From JBOCEF01 sp050586345 (GTDB lineage: Bacteria > Pseudomonadota > Alphaproteobacteria > Rhodobacterales > Rhodobacteraceae), in NCBI RefSeq assembly GCF_050586345.1, contig NZ_JBOCEF010000024.1:3260-67259 (forward strand): a DNA stretch of 64,000 nucleotides, written 5' to 3'. Made by a program: the position numbers and the translations under genes. The notes below the pieces were generated by a model that saw only the letters and a list, made by a program, of their open reading frames with translations, did not search any database and was not told the origin of the DNA. Below, in pieces: positions 1 to 8,024 of the stretch. Each line of letters starts with the position of its first letter. The first letter of the stretch is position 1.

Positions 1-539
1 TCGTCGATCTCGGCCGCGAAGGCGGCGGCGAGGGCGCGGATCTTGGCCGGGGCGCGCGTCATGCCGATCTGGGCCGAGAGGTGGTCGATCAGCGTCGGCG
101 CGGCGGCGGCGGTGTCGGCGATGATGTCGGTGATCGCGGCGTCGCCCGAGGCGCGGGTGCCGCCGTCGCCCCCTGCCCCGCGGTCCTGCGCGGCGCGGAT
201 CGGCGCGTCGCCGTCCCAGGCGTTCTCGGCCCCGCGGTCGAGGCCCGCGGCCATCGCCTCGGGCCCGGCATCGTCGATCAGCCGGTCGATCCGGTCGGCC
301 AGGTCGCTGGCGGCGGCGCGCTGTTCGGCGGCGTCCACCGGCGCCTCGCCCGCGCCGCGCGCATCGGCGGGCGCGTCGGCGGCGGGACGCTCAAGGATCG
401 GGTTGCGCTCGAGCTCGGCCTCGATGAAGGCCGAGAGGTCGAGGTTGTTCATCTGCAGAAGCTTGATCGCCTGCTGCAGCTGGGGGGTCATCACCAGCTG
501 CTGGCTCTGCCGCAGCTCGAGGCGCGGGCCCATCTTCAT
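1..539 (-). CDS. rpoN: RNA polymerase sigma-54 factor, N-terminal part (runs off window)
   Basis: Sigma-54 directs RNA polymerase to -24/-12 promoters and needs an AAA+ activator. Only the first 179 codons are inside the window. Translation from the ATG at 539 begins MKMGPRLELRQSQQL, followed by MTPQLQQAIKLLQMNN and an ELERNPILE segment: the glutamine-rich activator-interacting region I of RpoN. An acidic, poorly conserved region II follows, then the start of the core-binding region. It is the last visible gene of the rnd-kdsD-lptC-lptA-lptB-rpoN run, 38 nt after lptB, the usual alphaproteobacterial order. The C-terminal DNA-binding part cannot be checked here. Confidence 0.95.
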   Translation of the reverse strand, partial: MKMGPRLELRQSQQLVMTPQLQQAIKLLQMNNLDLSAFIEAELERNPILERPAADAPADARGAGEAPVDAAEQRAAASDLADRIDRLIDDAGPEAMAAGLDRGAENAWDGDAPIRAAQDRGAGGDGGTRASGDAAITDIIADTAAAAPTLIDHLSAQIGMTRAPAKIRALAAAFAAEID

Positions 540-577
540 GACGCGGCCCTCCCTTCGCTACGCGCTGCCTCGCCGGT

Positions 578-1372
578 TCAGACGCGGAAGTTCTGCCCCA
601 GGTACACGCGGCGGACGGTCTCGTCCGCGACCACCTCGGCGGGGCTCCCGCTCATCAGGACATGACCATCATGCAAGATGTATGCCCGGTCAATGATCTC
701 CAGCGTTTCCCGGACGTTATGGTCCGTGATGAGGACGCCGATCCCCCGCTCCTTGAGATGCGAGACCAGCGCCCGGATGTCGCCCACGGCGATCGGGTCC
801 ACGCCCGCAAAGGGTTCGTCCAGAAGGACATAGGCGGGATCGGAGGCGAGGCAGCGGGCGATTTCCACCCGCCGCCGCTCGCCGCCCGACAGGGCCTGGG
901 CGGGGGTGCGGCGCAAGTGGGTGATGGAGAATTCCGCCAGCAGCGACTCGAGCCGCGCGTTGCGCCGGGCGCGCTCGGCATAGGACAGCTCGAGCACGGC
1001 GAGGATGTTCTCCTCGACCGTCAGCCCGCGGAAGATCGAGGCTTCCTGCGGCAGGTAGCCGATGCCGCGGCGGGCGCGGCGATACATCGGCAGTTCGGTC
1101 ACGTCCGCGCCGTCGACGAAGATCTGGCCCGCGTCGGTCGGGATCAGCCCGGTGATCATGTAGAAGCAGGTGGTCTTGCCCGCGCCGTTGGGGCCGAGCA
1201 GGCCGACCGCCTCGCCCCGCGCCATGTGCAGCGAGACGTCGCGCACCACGGGGCGGCGGCGGAAGCTCTTGCCGATGCCGCGCACCACGAGGCCCTGGGC
1301 CCCGGGGGCCGCGAAGACCGAATCCTCGGTCGGATCCCCCGGCGCGGGGTCGATATGCGCGTCCGCGTCCAA
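578..1372 (-). CDS. lptB: LPS export ABC transporter ATP-binding protein LptB
   Basis: Cytoplasmic ATPase of the LptB2FGC machine that drives lipopolysaccharide from the inner to the outer membrane. The ABC motifs are intact: Walker A GPNGAGKT near residues 60-67, signature LSGGE near 161-165, Walker B YVLLDEP near 181-187, and a switch histidine in LITDHNV. The frame extends further upstream into lptA, so the start must be chosen. The TTG at 1372, 2 nt after the lptA stop, gives 264 aa, close to the family length. The next ATG falls just before Walker A and would remove the first strands. Start confidence is moderate, function is secure. It lies in one run with lptA and lptC. Confidence 0.93.
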   Translation of the reverse strand: MDADAHIDPAPGDPTEDSVFAAPGAQGLVVRGIGKSFRRRPVVRDVSLHMARGEAVGLLGPNGAGKTTCFYMITGLIPTDAGQIFVDGADVTELPMYRRARRGIGYLPQEASIFRGLTVEENILAVLELSYAERARRNARLESLLAEFSITHLRRTPAQALSGGERRRVEIARCLASDPAYVLLDEPFAGVDPIAVGDIRALVSHLKERGIGVLITDHNVRETLEIIDRAYILHDGHVLMSGSPAEVVADETVRRVYLGQNFRV

Positions 1373-1374
1373 GC

Positions 1375-1899
1375 TCAGTCGTCCCCGGCGGTCTTCGGTT
1401 TGAACACCGAACGCACGCGGCCCCCGGAGATCTGGCCCTTGCCGGCGTTGAGGTCGATGGAGAGCGTGTTCCCCGAGATGGCGTTGTCGCCCTGGGTCAG
1501 GGTCACGCCGCCGCCCATGTTCACCTTGCCGCCCGAGACGTCGTAATCGGCCCACTGGCCCGCCGCGGTCTCGGCCCCGTTGGACAGGAACACCGCGCCC
1601 TCGGCGCGCAGCCGGTCGATGCGGCCGTTCTCGCCCTCGCCGCCGCCATAGTTGACGGTGACCTTGTCGGCGGTCAGGCGCAGGGTGCCCTGCGCGGCCT
1701 CGACCTTGCCCGTGAAGGTCGCGGTCTCGGTCGCGTTGTCCACGGCGAGGCTGTCGGCGACGATCTCGATCGGCTGATCGGCGTCATGCTTGAACGACCC
1801 GAAGGGGTTGTTCTCCTGCGCCGAGGCGCCCGACGCGATCGCGGAAAACGCCAGCGCCGCCGCCGCAGCGACGCATCCGCCCTTGAACCAACCCGTCAT
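1375..1899 (-). CDS. lptA: LPS transport periplasmic protein LptA (OstA-like)
   Basis: Periplasmic bridge protein that carries LPS between LptC and LptD. From the ATG at 1899 the product is 174 aa. An N-terminal signal peptide probably ends at ASA before QENNP (about residues 27/28). The OstA/LptA beta-jellyroll follows, with its typical opening PIEIVADSLAVD and repeated short strands. The start is fixed by a 4-base ATGA overlap with the lptC stop. Its own stop lies 2 nt before the proposed lptB start, so lptC-lptA-lptB look co-translated. Confidence 0.93.
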   Translation of the reverse strand: MTGWFKGGCVAAAAALAFSAIASGASAQENNPFGSFKHDADQPIEIVADSLAVDNATETATFTGKVEAAQGTLRLTADKVTVNYGGGEGENGRIDRLRAEGAVFLSNGAETAAGQWADYDVSGGKVNMGGGVTLTQGDNAISGNTLSIDLNAGKGQISGGRVRSVFKPKTAGDD

Positions 1900-2564
1900 T
1901 CTTCGGCTCCCCTTGTCTCGGAGGCGCCCGCCGCCTCCCCCCTCGGGCGCGGAGCATAAGTCACCTTCACGCCGTTCTCGAACCAAAAACGGGCGTCCGA
2001 GGAAAGCCCCTGATTCGCCGCAGGGGCGCCGAGATCGCCCGTCCCGCCCTGTTCGGCGCGGAAGGACCCCGCCTCGATGGCGCCCTGCGGCCCCTCGGCC
2101 CGGACCTTGCCGGGCGCGCGGACGATGCCGCGCTTGATGTCCGCCTCGACCCAGTTGGTGCGCACCTGCCAGCCGTCGGTGGTGTCGAGGCGCACGTCGC
2201 CGGAAAGCTCCAGCAGGTGGGCCTTGGGGCGCAGCTCCCCCTCGCGCGCGGTGAGCGAGATGGACCTGTCGTCCTGGTCGATCGAGGCGCGCGGCCGCGC
2301 CAGCACGATCTGGCTGGGGTTCGGCCCGTCGGGCACCGCGTTGTCGGCGGCGACCACGAAGGGCTCGCCCGCCTCGGTGGTGCCGGTGAAGCGCGGGTTG
2401 TCCACGTTCATCCCCTCGCCCAGCGCGATGAGGTCGGCGGTGGAATAGATCAGGCCGCCGTCGAAGGCGCGGTCCTTGGGCAGCAGGAACACCGCCGACA
2501 GGATCGCCAGCGCGATCAGCGGCAGGCCGAGCTTGAGCCAGCGGACGAAGCGGGAATAGGTCAT
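1896..2564 (-). CDS. lptC: LPS export system protein LptC
   Basis: Single-span inner-membrane protein that takes LPS from LptB2FG and passes it to LptA. The 222-aa product has one N-terminal membrane helix (about residues 10-28, rich in L, A and I) and a periplasmic OstA-like domain containing the PRFTGTTEAGEPF segment typical of alphaproteobacterial LptC (YrbK family). It follows kdsD by 12 nt and overlaps lptA by 4 nt. Members of this family diverge strongly in sequence, so the assignment rests on topology, the short motif and gene order together. Confidence 0.9.
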   Translation of the reverse strand: MTYSRFVRWLKLGLPLIALAILSAVFLLPKDRAFDGGLIYSTADLIALGEGMNVDNPRFTGTTEAGEPFVVAADNAVPDGPNPSQIVLARPRASIDQDDRSISLTAREGELRPKAHLLELSGDVRLDTTDGWQVRTNWVEADIKRGIVRAPGKVRAEGPQGAIEAGSFRAEQGGTGDLGAPAANQGLSSDARFWFENGVKVTYAPRPRGEAAGASETRGAEE

Positions 2565-2576
2565 GCGCCGGGCCGG

Positions 2577-3578
2577 TCAGACGGAATCGAGGCCCGCGCG
2601 CAGGCAGTCATGCACGTGCATGACCCCCGCGGGGGCGCCGCCCCCGTCCGGGTCGACGACGAAGAGGCAGGTGATCTTGCGGTCGTTCATCAGGGCCATC
2701 GCCTCCTGCGCCAGGGCGCGCGGGGGGATGGTGACCGGATTGGCGGTCATCACCTCGCGCGCCGTGCGCTCCAGCAGGCCCTCCATCTTGCGCCGAAGGT
2801 CCCCATCCGTGATCACGCCCGCCAGGCGGCCCGCGTCGTCGATCACCCCCGCCACGCCGAAGCCGTGGCGCGAGATGACCAGCAGCGCCTCGGTCATCGG
2901 GGTGTCGAGGCCGACCAGCGGCATGTCCCCCGAATGCATCAGCGCGTCGACCTTCAGCAGCCGCGCCCCCAGCTTGCCGCCGGGGTGGAAGGTGCGGAAA
3001 TCCTCGGGCTTGAACTCCCGCCGCTCCATCAGCGCGACGGCCAGCGCGTCGCCGAGGCCGAGGGTCAGGGTGGTGGAGGTCGTCGGGGCAAGGCCCATCG
3101 GGCAGGCCTCGGGCGCCCGCGGCAGCGCGAGCGGGATGTCCGCGGCCTGCATCAGCGGGCTGTCCATCTTCGACGCGACGCCGATCAGCGGGATCGAGAA
3201 GCGCCGGGTATGGGCGATGACGTCCGACAGCTCGGGCGTGGCGCCCGAGTTGGACAGCACCAGCGCCACGTCGGCGCGGGTGAGCATCCCGAGATCGCCG
3301 TGGCTCGCCTCGCCCGGGTGCAGGAAGAAGGCCGGCGTTCCGGTGGAGGCGAGGGTGGCCGCGATCTTGCGCCCCACGTGACCCGACTTGCCCATGCCGC
3401 AGACCACCACGCGCCCTTCGCAGGCATGCATCGCCGCCACCGCGTCGGCGAACCGCTCGCCAAGGTCGTCCGCATAGGCGGCCAGCGCGGCGCCCTCGGT
3501 GCGCAGGACCTTGCGGCCGTTCTCGATATCCGCGGCGCGGCGGTCGGCGTCGGTCAGGGCGGGGGCAGGCTGGGTCAC
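2577..3578 (-). CDS. kdsD: D-arabinose 5-phosphate isomerase, KpsF/GutQ family
   Basis: Interconverts ribulose 5-phosphate and arabinose 5-phosphate, the first step of Kdo synthesis for LPS core and for capsule linkers. The 333-aa product has an N-terminal SIS domain (about 40-190; VVVCGMGKSGHVGRKIAATL, then HPGEASHGDLGM and LSNSGATPEL) and a C-terminal pair of CBS domains (about 205-330). This is the full KdsD layout. The start is the GTG at 3578, preceded by AAGGAG. Placement directly before lptC fits LPS assembly. The same sugar could feed the capsule operon at 37-41 kb (inference). Confidence 0.94.
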   Translation of the reverse strand: MTQPAPALTDADRRAADIENGRKVLRTEGAALAAYADDLGERFADAVAAMHACEGRVVVCGMGKSGHVGRKIAATLASTGTPAFFLHPGEASHGDLGMLTRADVALVLSNSGATPELSDVIAHTRRFSIPLIGVASKMDSPLMQAADIPLALPRAPEACPMGLAPTTSTTLTLGLGDALAVALMERREFKPEDFRTFHPGGKLGARLLKVDALMHSGDMPLVGLDTPMTEALLVISRHGFGVAGVIDDAGRLAGVITDGDLRRKMEGLLERTAREVMTANPVTIPPRALAQEAMALMNDRKITCLFVVDPDGGGAPAGVMHVHDCLRAGLDSV

Positions 3579-3614
3579 GGGGTCGGGTTCTCCTTGAAGT
3601 CGGGGCGGCCTGGA

Positions 3615-4226
3615 TCAGTGCGAGAAGATGTCTTCTTCGTCCCAGCCGATCAGGTCGAGCATCGCCCGGTCCGGCAGAAAGTCGAAGCAGCGCTCGGCGA
3701 TTTCAAGGCGCCCCTCGCGGATCAGCCGCTCGCGCAGGACCTCGCGGATCTTGTGCAGGTAAAGGACGTCCGAAGCCGCGTAGGCCAGCTGCGCCTCGGA
3801 CAGCGCGTCCGCGCCCCAGTCCGAGGACTGCTGCTGCTTGGAGATGTCGACGCCCGCGAGCTCCTGGCACAGGACCTTGAGGCCGTGCCGGTCGGTATAG
3901 GTGCGCACCATCTTCGAGGCGATCTTGGTGCACCAGACGGGGCGCGAGACGACGCCGAAGCGGCCCGCCAGCGCGGCGATGTCGAAGCGCCCGAAATGGT
4001 AGAGTTTCAGCACCTCCGGGTCGGCCAGCATGGCGCAGAGGTTCGGGGCCTCGGTCTGGTCCTTGGCGATGCGCACCACGTGGGCGTCCCCGTCCCCGGC
4101 CGAAAGCTGCACGACGCAAAGACGGTCGCGATGCGGGCGCAGGCCCATGGTCTCGGTGTCGATGGCGACGATGGGGCCGAGCGACAGGCCGTCGGGCAGG
4201 TCGCCTTCATGGGCGTGGATGGTCAT
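3615..4226 (-). CDS. rnd: RNase D-like 3'-5' exonuclease
   Basis: DEDDy-type 3'-5' exoribonuclease. The 203-aa product has the first exo motif in VAIDTETMGL, a second acidic residue in YHFGRFDIAAL, and the third motif as YAASDVLYL, where the Tyr defines the DEDDy class. It is only the catalytic domain: the HRDC domains that make E. coli RNase D nearly twice as long are absent, as is common in Rhodobacterales. The ATG at 4226 is preferred over an in-frame upstream start that would run into the neighbouring gene. Substrate (tRNA ends or other) cannot be told from sequence. Confidence 0.88.
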   Translation of the reverse strand: MTIHAHEGDLPDGLSLGPIVAIDTETMGLRPHRDRLCVVQLSAGDGDAHVVRIAKDQTEAPNLCAMLADPEVLKLYHFGRFDIAALAGRFGVVSRPVWCTKIASKMVRTYTDRHGLKVLCQELAGVDISKQQQSSDWGADALSEAQLAYAASDVLYLHKIREVLRERLIREGRLEIAERCFDFLPDRAMLDLIGWDEEDIFSH

Positions 4227-4263
4227 GTGCAGGTCTCTTGCTTCTGGCGGGGGCGCGGGGGAA

Positions 4264-4851
4264 TCAGCGCCCGATATGGATGGCCCAGGGCCGGACCGCG
4301 CCATCGTGCCGGATCAGCAGGGTCTGATAGGTTTCCGAGCGGCCGAAATCTTCCATCCCCGGGGCCCCGACGGGCATGCCGGGGGCCGACAGGCCGACGG
4401 CCTCGGGGCGGTCCTCCAGCAGGCGGTGGATGTCGCCGCCGGGCACGTGGCCCTCGATCACGTAGCCCTCCGCCCGGGCGGTGTGGCAGGCGGCGAGCCG
4501 CGGGGTGATCCCCGAGGCGATCTTGAGTCGGTTGAGGATGTCGGGCGGGCGGCGTTCCACCAGCACGCGGAAGCCCGCTTCGCGCATCCGCGCGGCCCAG
4601 GCGGCGCAGCAGCCATGCGGGTCGCGCGCATCGCTGGTGATCACGTGCAGGAAGGGGCGGTTTTCGCCATGGGCGACGGCCCGTGCGGAGGCATCGGCGG
4701 CGGCGGGCGCGGCGTGGGCCGGATGGGCGACGCGCAGGACCGGCGCGGCCTGCCCGGCGCTTGCGGGGGCCGAAAACGCGAACGCGGCGATCAGCGCCGC
4801 CCCGAGGGTCGTTCCGATCGCCGCGTTCACGCGCTTCACACCATGTCGCAT
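4264..4851 (-). CDS. DUF411 secreted protein, probable metal-related
   Basis: The 195-aa product starts with a likely signal peptide (MRHGVKRVNAAIG, then an Ala-rich stretch) and a low-complexity Ala linker, followed by a DUF411 domain: ASGITPRLAACHTA, GYVIEGHVP, IHRLLEDRP, GLSAPGMPVGAPGME. DUF411 proteins are often linked with copper or other metals, without an established reaction. Oddity: the usual first motif with three cysteines (SPxCGCC) reads DPHGCC here, so the first cysteine is a histidine. It lies 37 nt upstream of rnd and downstream of the two tRNA-Leu genes. Confidence 0.85.
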   Translation of the reverse strand: MRHGVKRVNAAIGTTLGAALIAAFAFSAPASAGQAAPVLRVAHPAHAAPAAADASARAVAHGENRPFLHVITSDARDPHGCCAAWAARMREAGFRVLVERRPPDILNRLKIASGITPRLAACHTARAEGYVIEGHVPGGDIHRLLEDRPEAVGLSAPGMPVGAPGMEDFGRSETYQTLLIRHDGAVRPWAIHIGR

Positions 4852-4946
4852 CGTCTGCTCCGCCCCGTCCGGTCCAGGCAGCGGGCTTCGGCCGTCGCCG
4901 TCCCGCCCTGTCCCGTTCCCGCCGCGACGGACGGTCATGGGGTAGG

Positions 4947-5033
4947 TGGTGCCCAGGAGAAGACTCGAACTTCCACTTCCATACGGAAACTAGCACCTGA
5001 AGCTAGCGCGTCTACCAATTCCGCCACCTGGGC
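4947..5033 (-). tRNA. tRNA-Leu(CAG), copy 1
   Basis: Reads on the minus strand from GCCCAGGTGGCGGAATTGG to CTCCTGGGCACCA, with encoded CCA. The acceptor stem GCCCAGG pairs with CCTGGGC. The anticodon stem CTAGC/GCTAG closes a TTCAGGT loop, giving anticodon CAG. The long variable arm is the class II feature expected of tRNA-Leu. 87 nt including CCA. Essentially identical to the copy at 5266-5352. Confidence 0.97.
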
Positions 5034-5047
5034 AAGGTGTGGCGCGG

Positions 5048-5076
5048 GTTCTACGCAGCGGCGCGGGGGCTGTCAA
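5048..5076 (-). promoter_or_regulatory. Sigma-70-type promoter of tRNA-Leu copy 1
   Basis: On the minus strand TTGACA (5076-5071) and TAGAAC (5053-5048) are separated by 17 nt, about 15 nt before the tRNA 5' end. This is a perfect -35 box and a good -10 box at consensus spacing. Confidence 0.8.
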
Positions 5077-5205
5077 TGGGGCGCGGACGGGGAATCGCGC
5101 GGCGCGGGTGACGCGAAGGTCAACCCGCCGTCGGGCGCCCGGGGGGCGGGGCCGGCCGGAGGGTCGCCGATGGCGGGGGCGGGGCGCGCCGGGCCCCGAA
5201 ACGCA

Positions 5206-5238
5206 AACGCGGCGACCGGGGGACCCGATCGCCGCGTT
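5206..5238 (-). terminator. Hairpin after tRNA-Leu copy 2
   Basis: Perfect 10-bp inverted repeat AACGCGGCGA / TCGCCGCGTT, followed on the minus strand by TTGCGTTTC. It starts about 28 nt beyond the 3' end of tRNA-Leu copy 2 and is well placed as its terminator. A closely similar sequence is found inside the first codons of the DUF411 gene downstream of copy 1. Confidence 0.6.
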
Positions 5239-5265
5239 GGCCGTTCAACCACCCGAGAGAGGGGG

Positions 5266-5352
5266 TGGTGCCCAGGAGAAGACTCGAACTTCCACTTCCA
5301 TACGGAAACTAGCACCTGAAGCTAGCGCGTCTACCAATTCCGCCACCTGGGC
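5266..5352 (-). tRNA. tRNA-Leu(CAG), copy 2
   Basis: Same 87-nt sequence as copy 1, offset by 319 bp, with anticodon CAG, encoded CCA and a long variable arm. The duplicated unit also includes the promoter region, with only a few substitutions between copies. Confidence 0.97.
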
Positions 5353-5366
5353 AAGGTGTGACGCGG

Positions 5367-5395
5367 CTTCTACGGAGCGGCGCGGGGGCTGTCAA
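5367..5395 (-). promoter_or_regulatory. Sigma-70-type promoter of tRNA-Leu copy 2
   Basis: TTGACA (5395-5390) and TAGAAG (5372-5367) on the minus strand, spacer 17 nt, about 15 nt from the tRNA 5' end. Nearly identical to the promoter of copy 1. Confidence 0.8.
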
Positions 5396-5607
5396 CGGCC
5401 CTTGCGCAGGAATTCGCCGCGACATGCATTTTTTCCGTCGCGCGCCCCCGGACGCCCCCCCGCGACGCCCGCCTGGGCGCTCGCCCCGCCCCCGCCGCGC
5501 CCCCCCGCGCGACCGGCTGCGGCGTTCCGCTTCCTTGCGGGCGAGGGCCCTGCTCCGGTACTCCCTCCCCAATCCTTGAATTCCTACCGCACGCGGGAGG
5601 TCCTCGC

Positions 5608-6600
5608 ATGACCGCTTCGGCGCCCATCGTCACCATCTTCGGCGGCTCCGGCTTCGTCGGCCGCTACATCGCCCAGGCCATGGCCCGCCGCGGCTGGCGC
5701 GTGCGCGTCGCGGTCCGCCGCCCGAACGAGGCGATCTTCGTCAAACCCTATGGCGATGTCGGCCAGGTCGAGCCGATCCAGGCCAATATCCGCGACGACG
5801 CCTCGGTGGCGCGCGCCGTGGCCGGGGCGGACGCGGTCGTGAACTGCGTCGGCATCCTCGCCCAGGGCGGCAAGCAGACCTTCAAGGCCGTGCAGGCCGA
5901 GGGCGCGGCCCGCGTCGCCAAAGCCGCGGCCGAAGCCGGGGTCCAGCGCTTCGTGCAGATCAGCGCCATCGGCGCCGACGCCGGGTCGACCGGCGAATAC
6001 GGGCGCACCAAGGCCGCGGCCGAGGCCGCCGTACTCGAGGCGTTCCCCGGCGCCGCCATCCTGCGCCCCTCGATCATCTTCGGGACCGAGGACCAGTTCT
6101 TCAACCGCTTCGCCGCCATGGCCCGCCTGTCGCCGGTCCTGCCGATCGCCGAGGCGGAGACCAAGTTCCAGCCCGTCTACGTGGACGACGTGGCCGAGGC
6201 CGCCGCGCGCTGCGCCGCGGGCGAGGCCCCGGGCGGCGTCTATGAACTCGGCGGCCCCGCGACCTACTCGTTCCGCGAGCTGATGGAGCTGATGCTCTCC
6301 GTCATCCGTCGCCGCCGCTTCATCGTCGCCCTGCCCCGCTTCGCCGCGAAGATGATGGCGCGGGCGTTCGGCCTGCTCGAGACGCTGTCCTTCGGGATCT
6401 GGACCAACACCCAGCTGACGCTCGACCAGCTCGAGATGCTCAAGACCGACAACGTGGTGTCCGGCGACGCGAAGACCTTCGCGGACCTCGGGATCGAGCC
6501 GACCCCGGCGGAGGCGGTGCTCGACAGCTACCTCTACCCCTGGCGGCCCTATGGCCAGTACTCGGACATCACCGAGAACGCCAAGAAGCTCTCCGCCTGA
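5608..6600 (+). CDS. Complex I NDUFA9-family NAD(P)-binding protein
   Basis: Atypical short-chain dehydrogenase of the family that includes the NDUFA9 accessory subunit of respiratory complex I. The 330-aa product opens with a Rossmann strand and the motif IFGGSGFVGRYIAQAMARRG, then has NIRDDASVARAVAGADAVVNCVG, with YGRTKAAAE in the place of the SDR YxxxK. In bacteria its role (quinone reductase-like, or complex I assembly) is not settled. It is a single-gene unit with its own terminator downstream. The 5353-5607 gap before it carries the tRNA promoter on the other strand and no gene. Confidence 0.88.
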   Translation: MTASAPIVTIFGGSGFVGRYIAQAMARRGWRVRVAVRRPNEAIFVKPYGDVGQVEPIQANIRDDASVARAVAGADAVVNCVGILAQGGKQTFKAVQAEGAARVAKAAAEAGVQRFVQISAIGADAGSTGEYGRTKAAAEAAVLEAFPGAAILRPSIIFGTEDQFFNRFAAMARLSPVLPIAEAETKFQPVYVDDVAEAAARCAAGEAPGGVYELGGPATYSFRELMELMLSVIRRRRFIVALPRFAAKMMARAFGLLETLSFGIWTNTQLTLDQLEMLKTDNVVSGDAKTFADLGIEPTPAEAVLDSYLYPWRPYGQYSDITENAKKLSA

Positions 6601-6624
6601 TCGCGCCGCCCTGCCGGCGACGTG

Positions 6625-6658
6625 AAGGGCCGTCCCCCGGGGCGGCCCTTTGCTTTTG
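6625..6658 (+). terminator. Rho-independent terminator
   Basis: Inverted repeat AAGGGCCG / CGGCCCTT (6625-6632 and 6643-6650), followed by TGCTTTTGG, 25 nt after the NDUFA9-like stop. Confidence 0.8.
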
Positions 6659-6697
6659 GCGCGCCCCGCGGCACAAGGCCCGGGAAGGAGAGCCGCC

Positions 6698-7216
6698 ATG
6701 CCCGAGATCCAGGTCGCCCTGGCCGAGACCGACGCCGATTTCGACGCCGCCCGCGCGCTGTGCCGCGGCTTCCAGCGGTTTTTCGAGACGGACCTGGCCG
6801 AGATCGCCCACGTGGTGGAGCGGTATTATCCCCCCGCCGCCTGGGACGCGCTGCTGGCCGAGCTGCCGGCGGTCCACGCCCGCCCAAGCGGCGGCGTGCT
6901 GATCGGCCGGGTGGACGGCGCGCCGATGGGCTGCGCCATGCTCCGCCCGCTGGACGACCCGGGGGCGGTGGAGCTCAAGCGCATGTTCGTGGACCCGGCG
7001 GCGCGGGGCCTCGGCCTTGCGCGCGCCCTGCTGCGGGCCGCCTGCGCGCAGGCGCTGGCGGACGGGCACGAGGTGATGCGCCTCGACACTTCTTACATCC
7101 AGAAGCCGGCGCAGGCGCTGTATCGCTCCGAGGGGTTCAAGGGCCGCGGGCCCTATTACGAGGCGCCCGCGGACGTGCTCCCCGTCCTGGTGTTCATGGA
7201 GAAACGGCTGGGCTGA
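6698..7216 (+). CDS. GNAT-family N-acetyltransferase
   Basis: 172-aa GCN5-related acetyltransferase. The acetyl-CoA binding motif A is visible as LKRMFVDPAARGLGLARALLRAAC (R/QxxGxG/A type), followed by LDTSYIQKPAQALYRSEGFKGRGPYYE, the usual C-terminal half with the ALYRSEGF signature. The start at 6698 is chosen because GGAAGGAG lies just upstream. The substrate is unknown. Its stop lies only 4 nt from the stop of convergent uppP, so no separate terminator fits between them. Confidence 0.85.
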   Translation: MPEIQVALAETDADFDAARALCRGFQRFFETDLAEIAHVVERYYPPAAWDALLAELPAVHARPSGGVLIGRVDGAPMGCAMLRPLDDPGAVELKRMFVDPAARGLGLARALLRAACAQALADGHEVMRLDTSYIQKPAQALYRSEGFKGRGPYYEAPADVLPVLVFMEKRLG

Positions 7217-7220
7217 GCCG

Positions 7221-8024
7221 TCAGAGATACAGCCAGGCCAGCAGCGCGCCGCCGAGGGCGAAGCGGTAGATCACGAAGGGCGTCATCGTCCAGTTCGCCA
7301 GCATCCGCATCATCAGCGACAGCGCGATCAGCGCCGCGACGCAGGACAGGCCCGCGCCGATCAGCGCGTCGAGGCCGAGCGCCGAATCCCCGCTCTCGAC
7401 CAGGTCCTTGGTCTTCAGCGCCCCGGCGGCGATGATCGTCGGGATCGACATGAGCAAGGAGATCCGCGCGCCGTCGACCCGGTCATAGCCCAGCCCCCGC
7501 GCCGCGGTCATGGTGATGCCCGAGCGCGAGGTCCCCGGGATCAGCGCCACCGCCTGCGCCAGCCCCATGATGACGGCGTCGCGCAGGCCCCAATCCTCAT
7601 ACGCCCGGGTCTGCACGCCCTTCTTGTCGGCCAGCCACAGCAGCGCGCCGAAGCCGATGGTCGCCCAGGCGATCACCTCGACCGAGCGCATGGCGTCGGC
7701 CAGCCCGGTGACCGACAGGATCAGCCCGGCGATCATCACCGGCACCGTGGCCAGCGCCAGCAGCGCCGCCAGCTTCGCCTCTTCCGTCTTCCAGCGCCCG
7801 ACCAGCAGGTGCCCGGTCCCGCGCAGCGCATCCGCCGTCTCGGCCCGGAAGAACAGCATCACCGCCACCAGCGTTCCGACATGCACCGCCACGTCCAGCG
7901 CCTGGCCCTGGTCCTCGCCCCCCGTCAGCTGCGGGAACAGCGCCAGGTGGCCGGAGGAGGAGATCGGCAGGAACTCGGTGATTCCCTGGATGACGGCGAG
8001 GAAGACGAGGGTCAGCAGGCTCAT
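7221..8024 (-). CDS. uppP: Undecaprenyl-diphosphatase UppP (BacA)
   Basis: Integral-membrane phosphatase that converts undecaprenyl diphosphate to the monophosphate lipid carrier for peptidoglycan, LPS and capsule. The 267-aa product has both family signatures: QGITEFLPISSSGHLAL near the N-terminus and PGTSRSGITM around the middle, with eight or so hydrophobic spans. Length is typical. Transcribed toward the GNAT gene; its upstream region is shared with divergent gltD. Confidence 0.96.
   Translation of the reverse strand: MSLLTLVFLAVIQGITEFLPISSSGHLALFPQLTGGEDQGQALDVAVHVGTLVAVMLFFRAETADALRGTGHLLVGRWKTEEAKLAALLALATVPVMIAGLILSVTGLADAMRSVEVIAWATIGFGALLWLADKKGVQTRAYEDWGLRDAVIMGLAQAVALIPGTSRSGITMTAARGLGYDRVDGARISLLMSIPTIIAAGALKTKDLVESGDSALGLDALIGAGLSCVAALIALSLMMRMLANWTMTPFVIYRFALGGALLAWLYL

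Noticed and set aside
2217..4508. Open plus-strand frame of 763 codons opposite lptC, kdsD and rnd
   Set aside because: Shadow of three recognised minus-strand genes; no domain visible.
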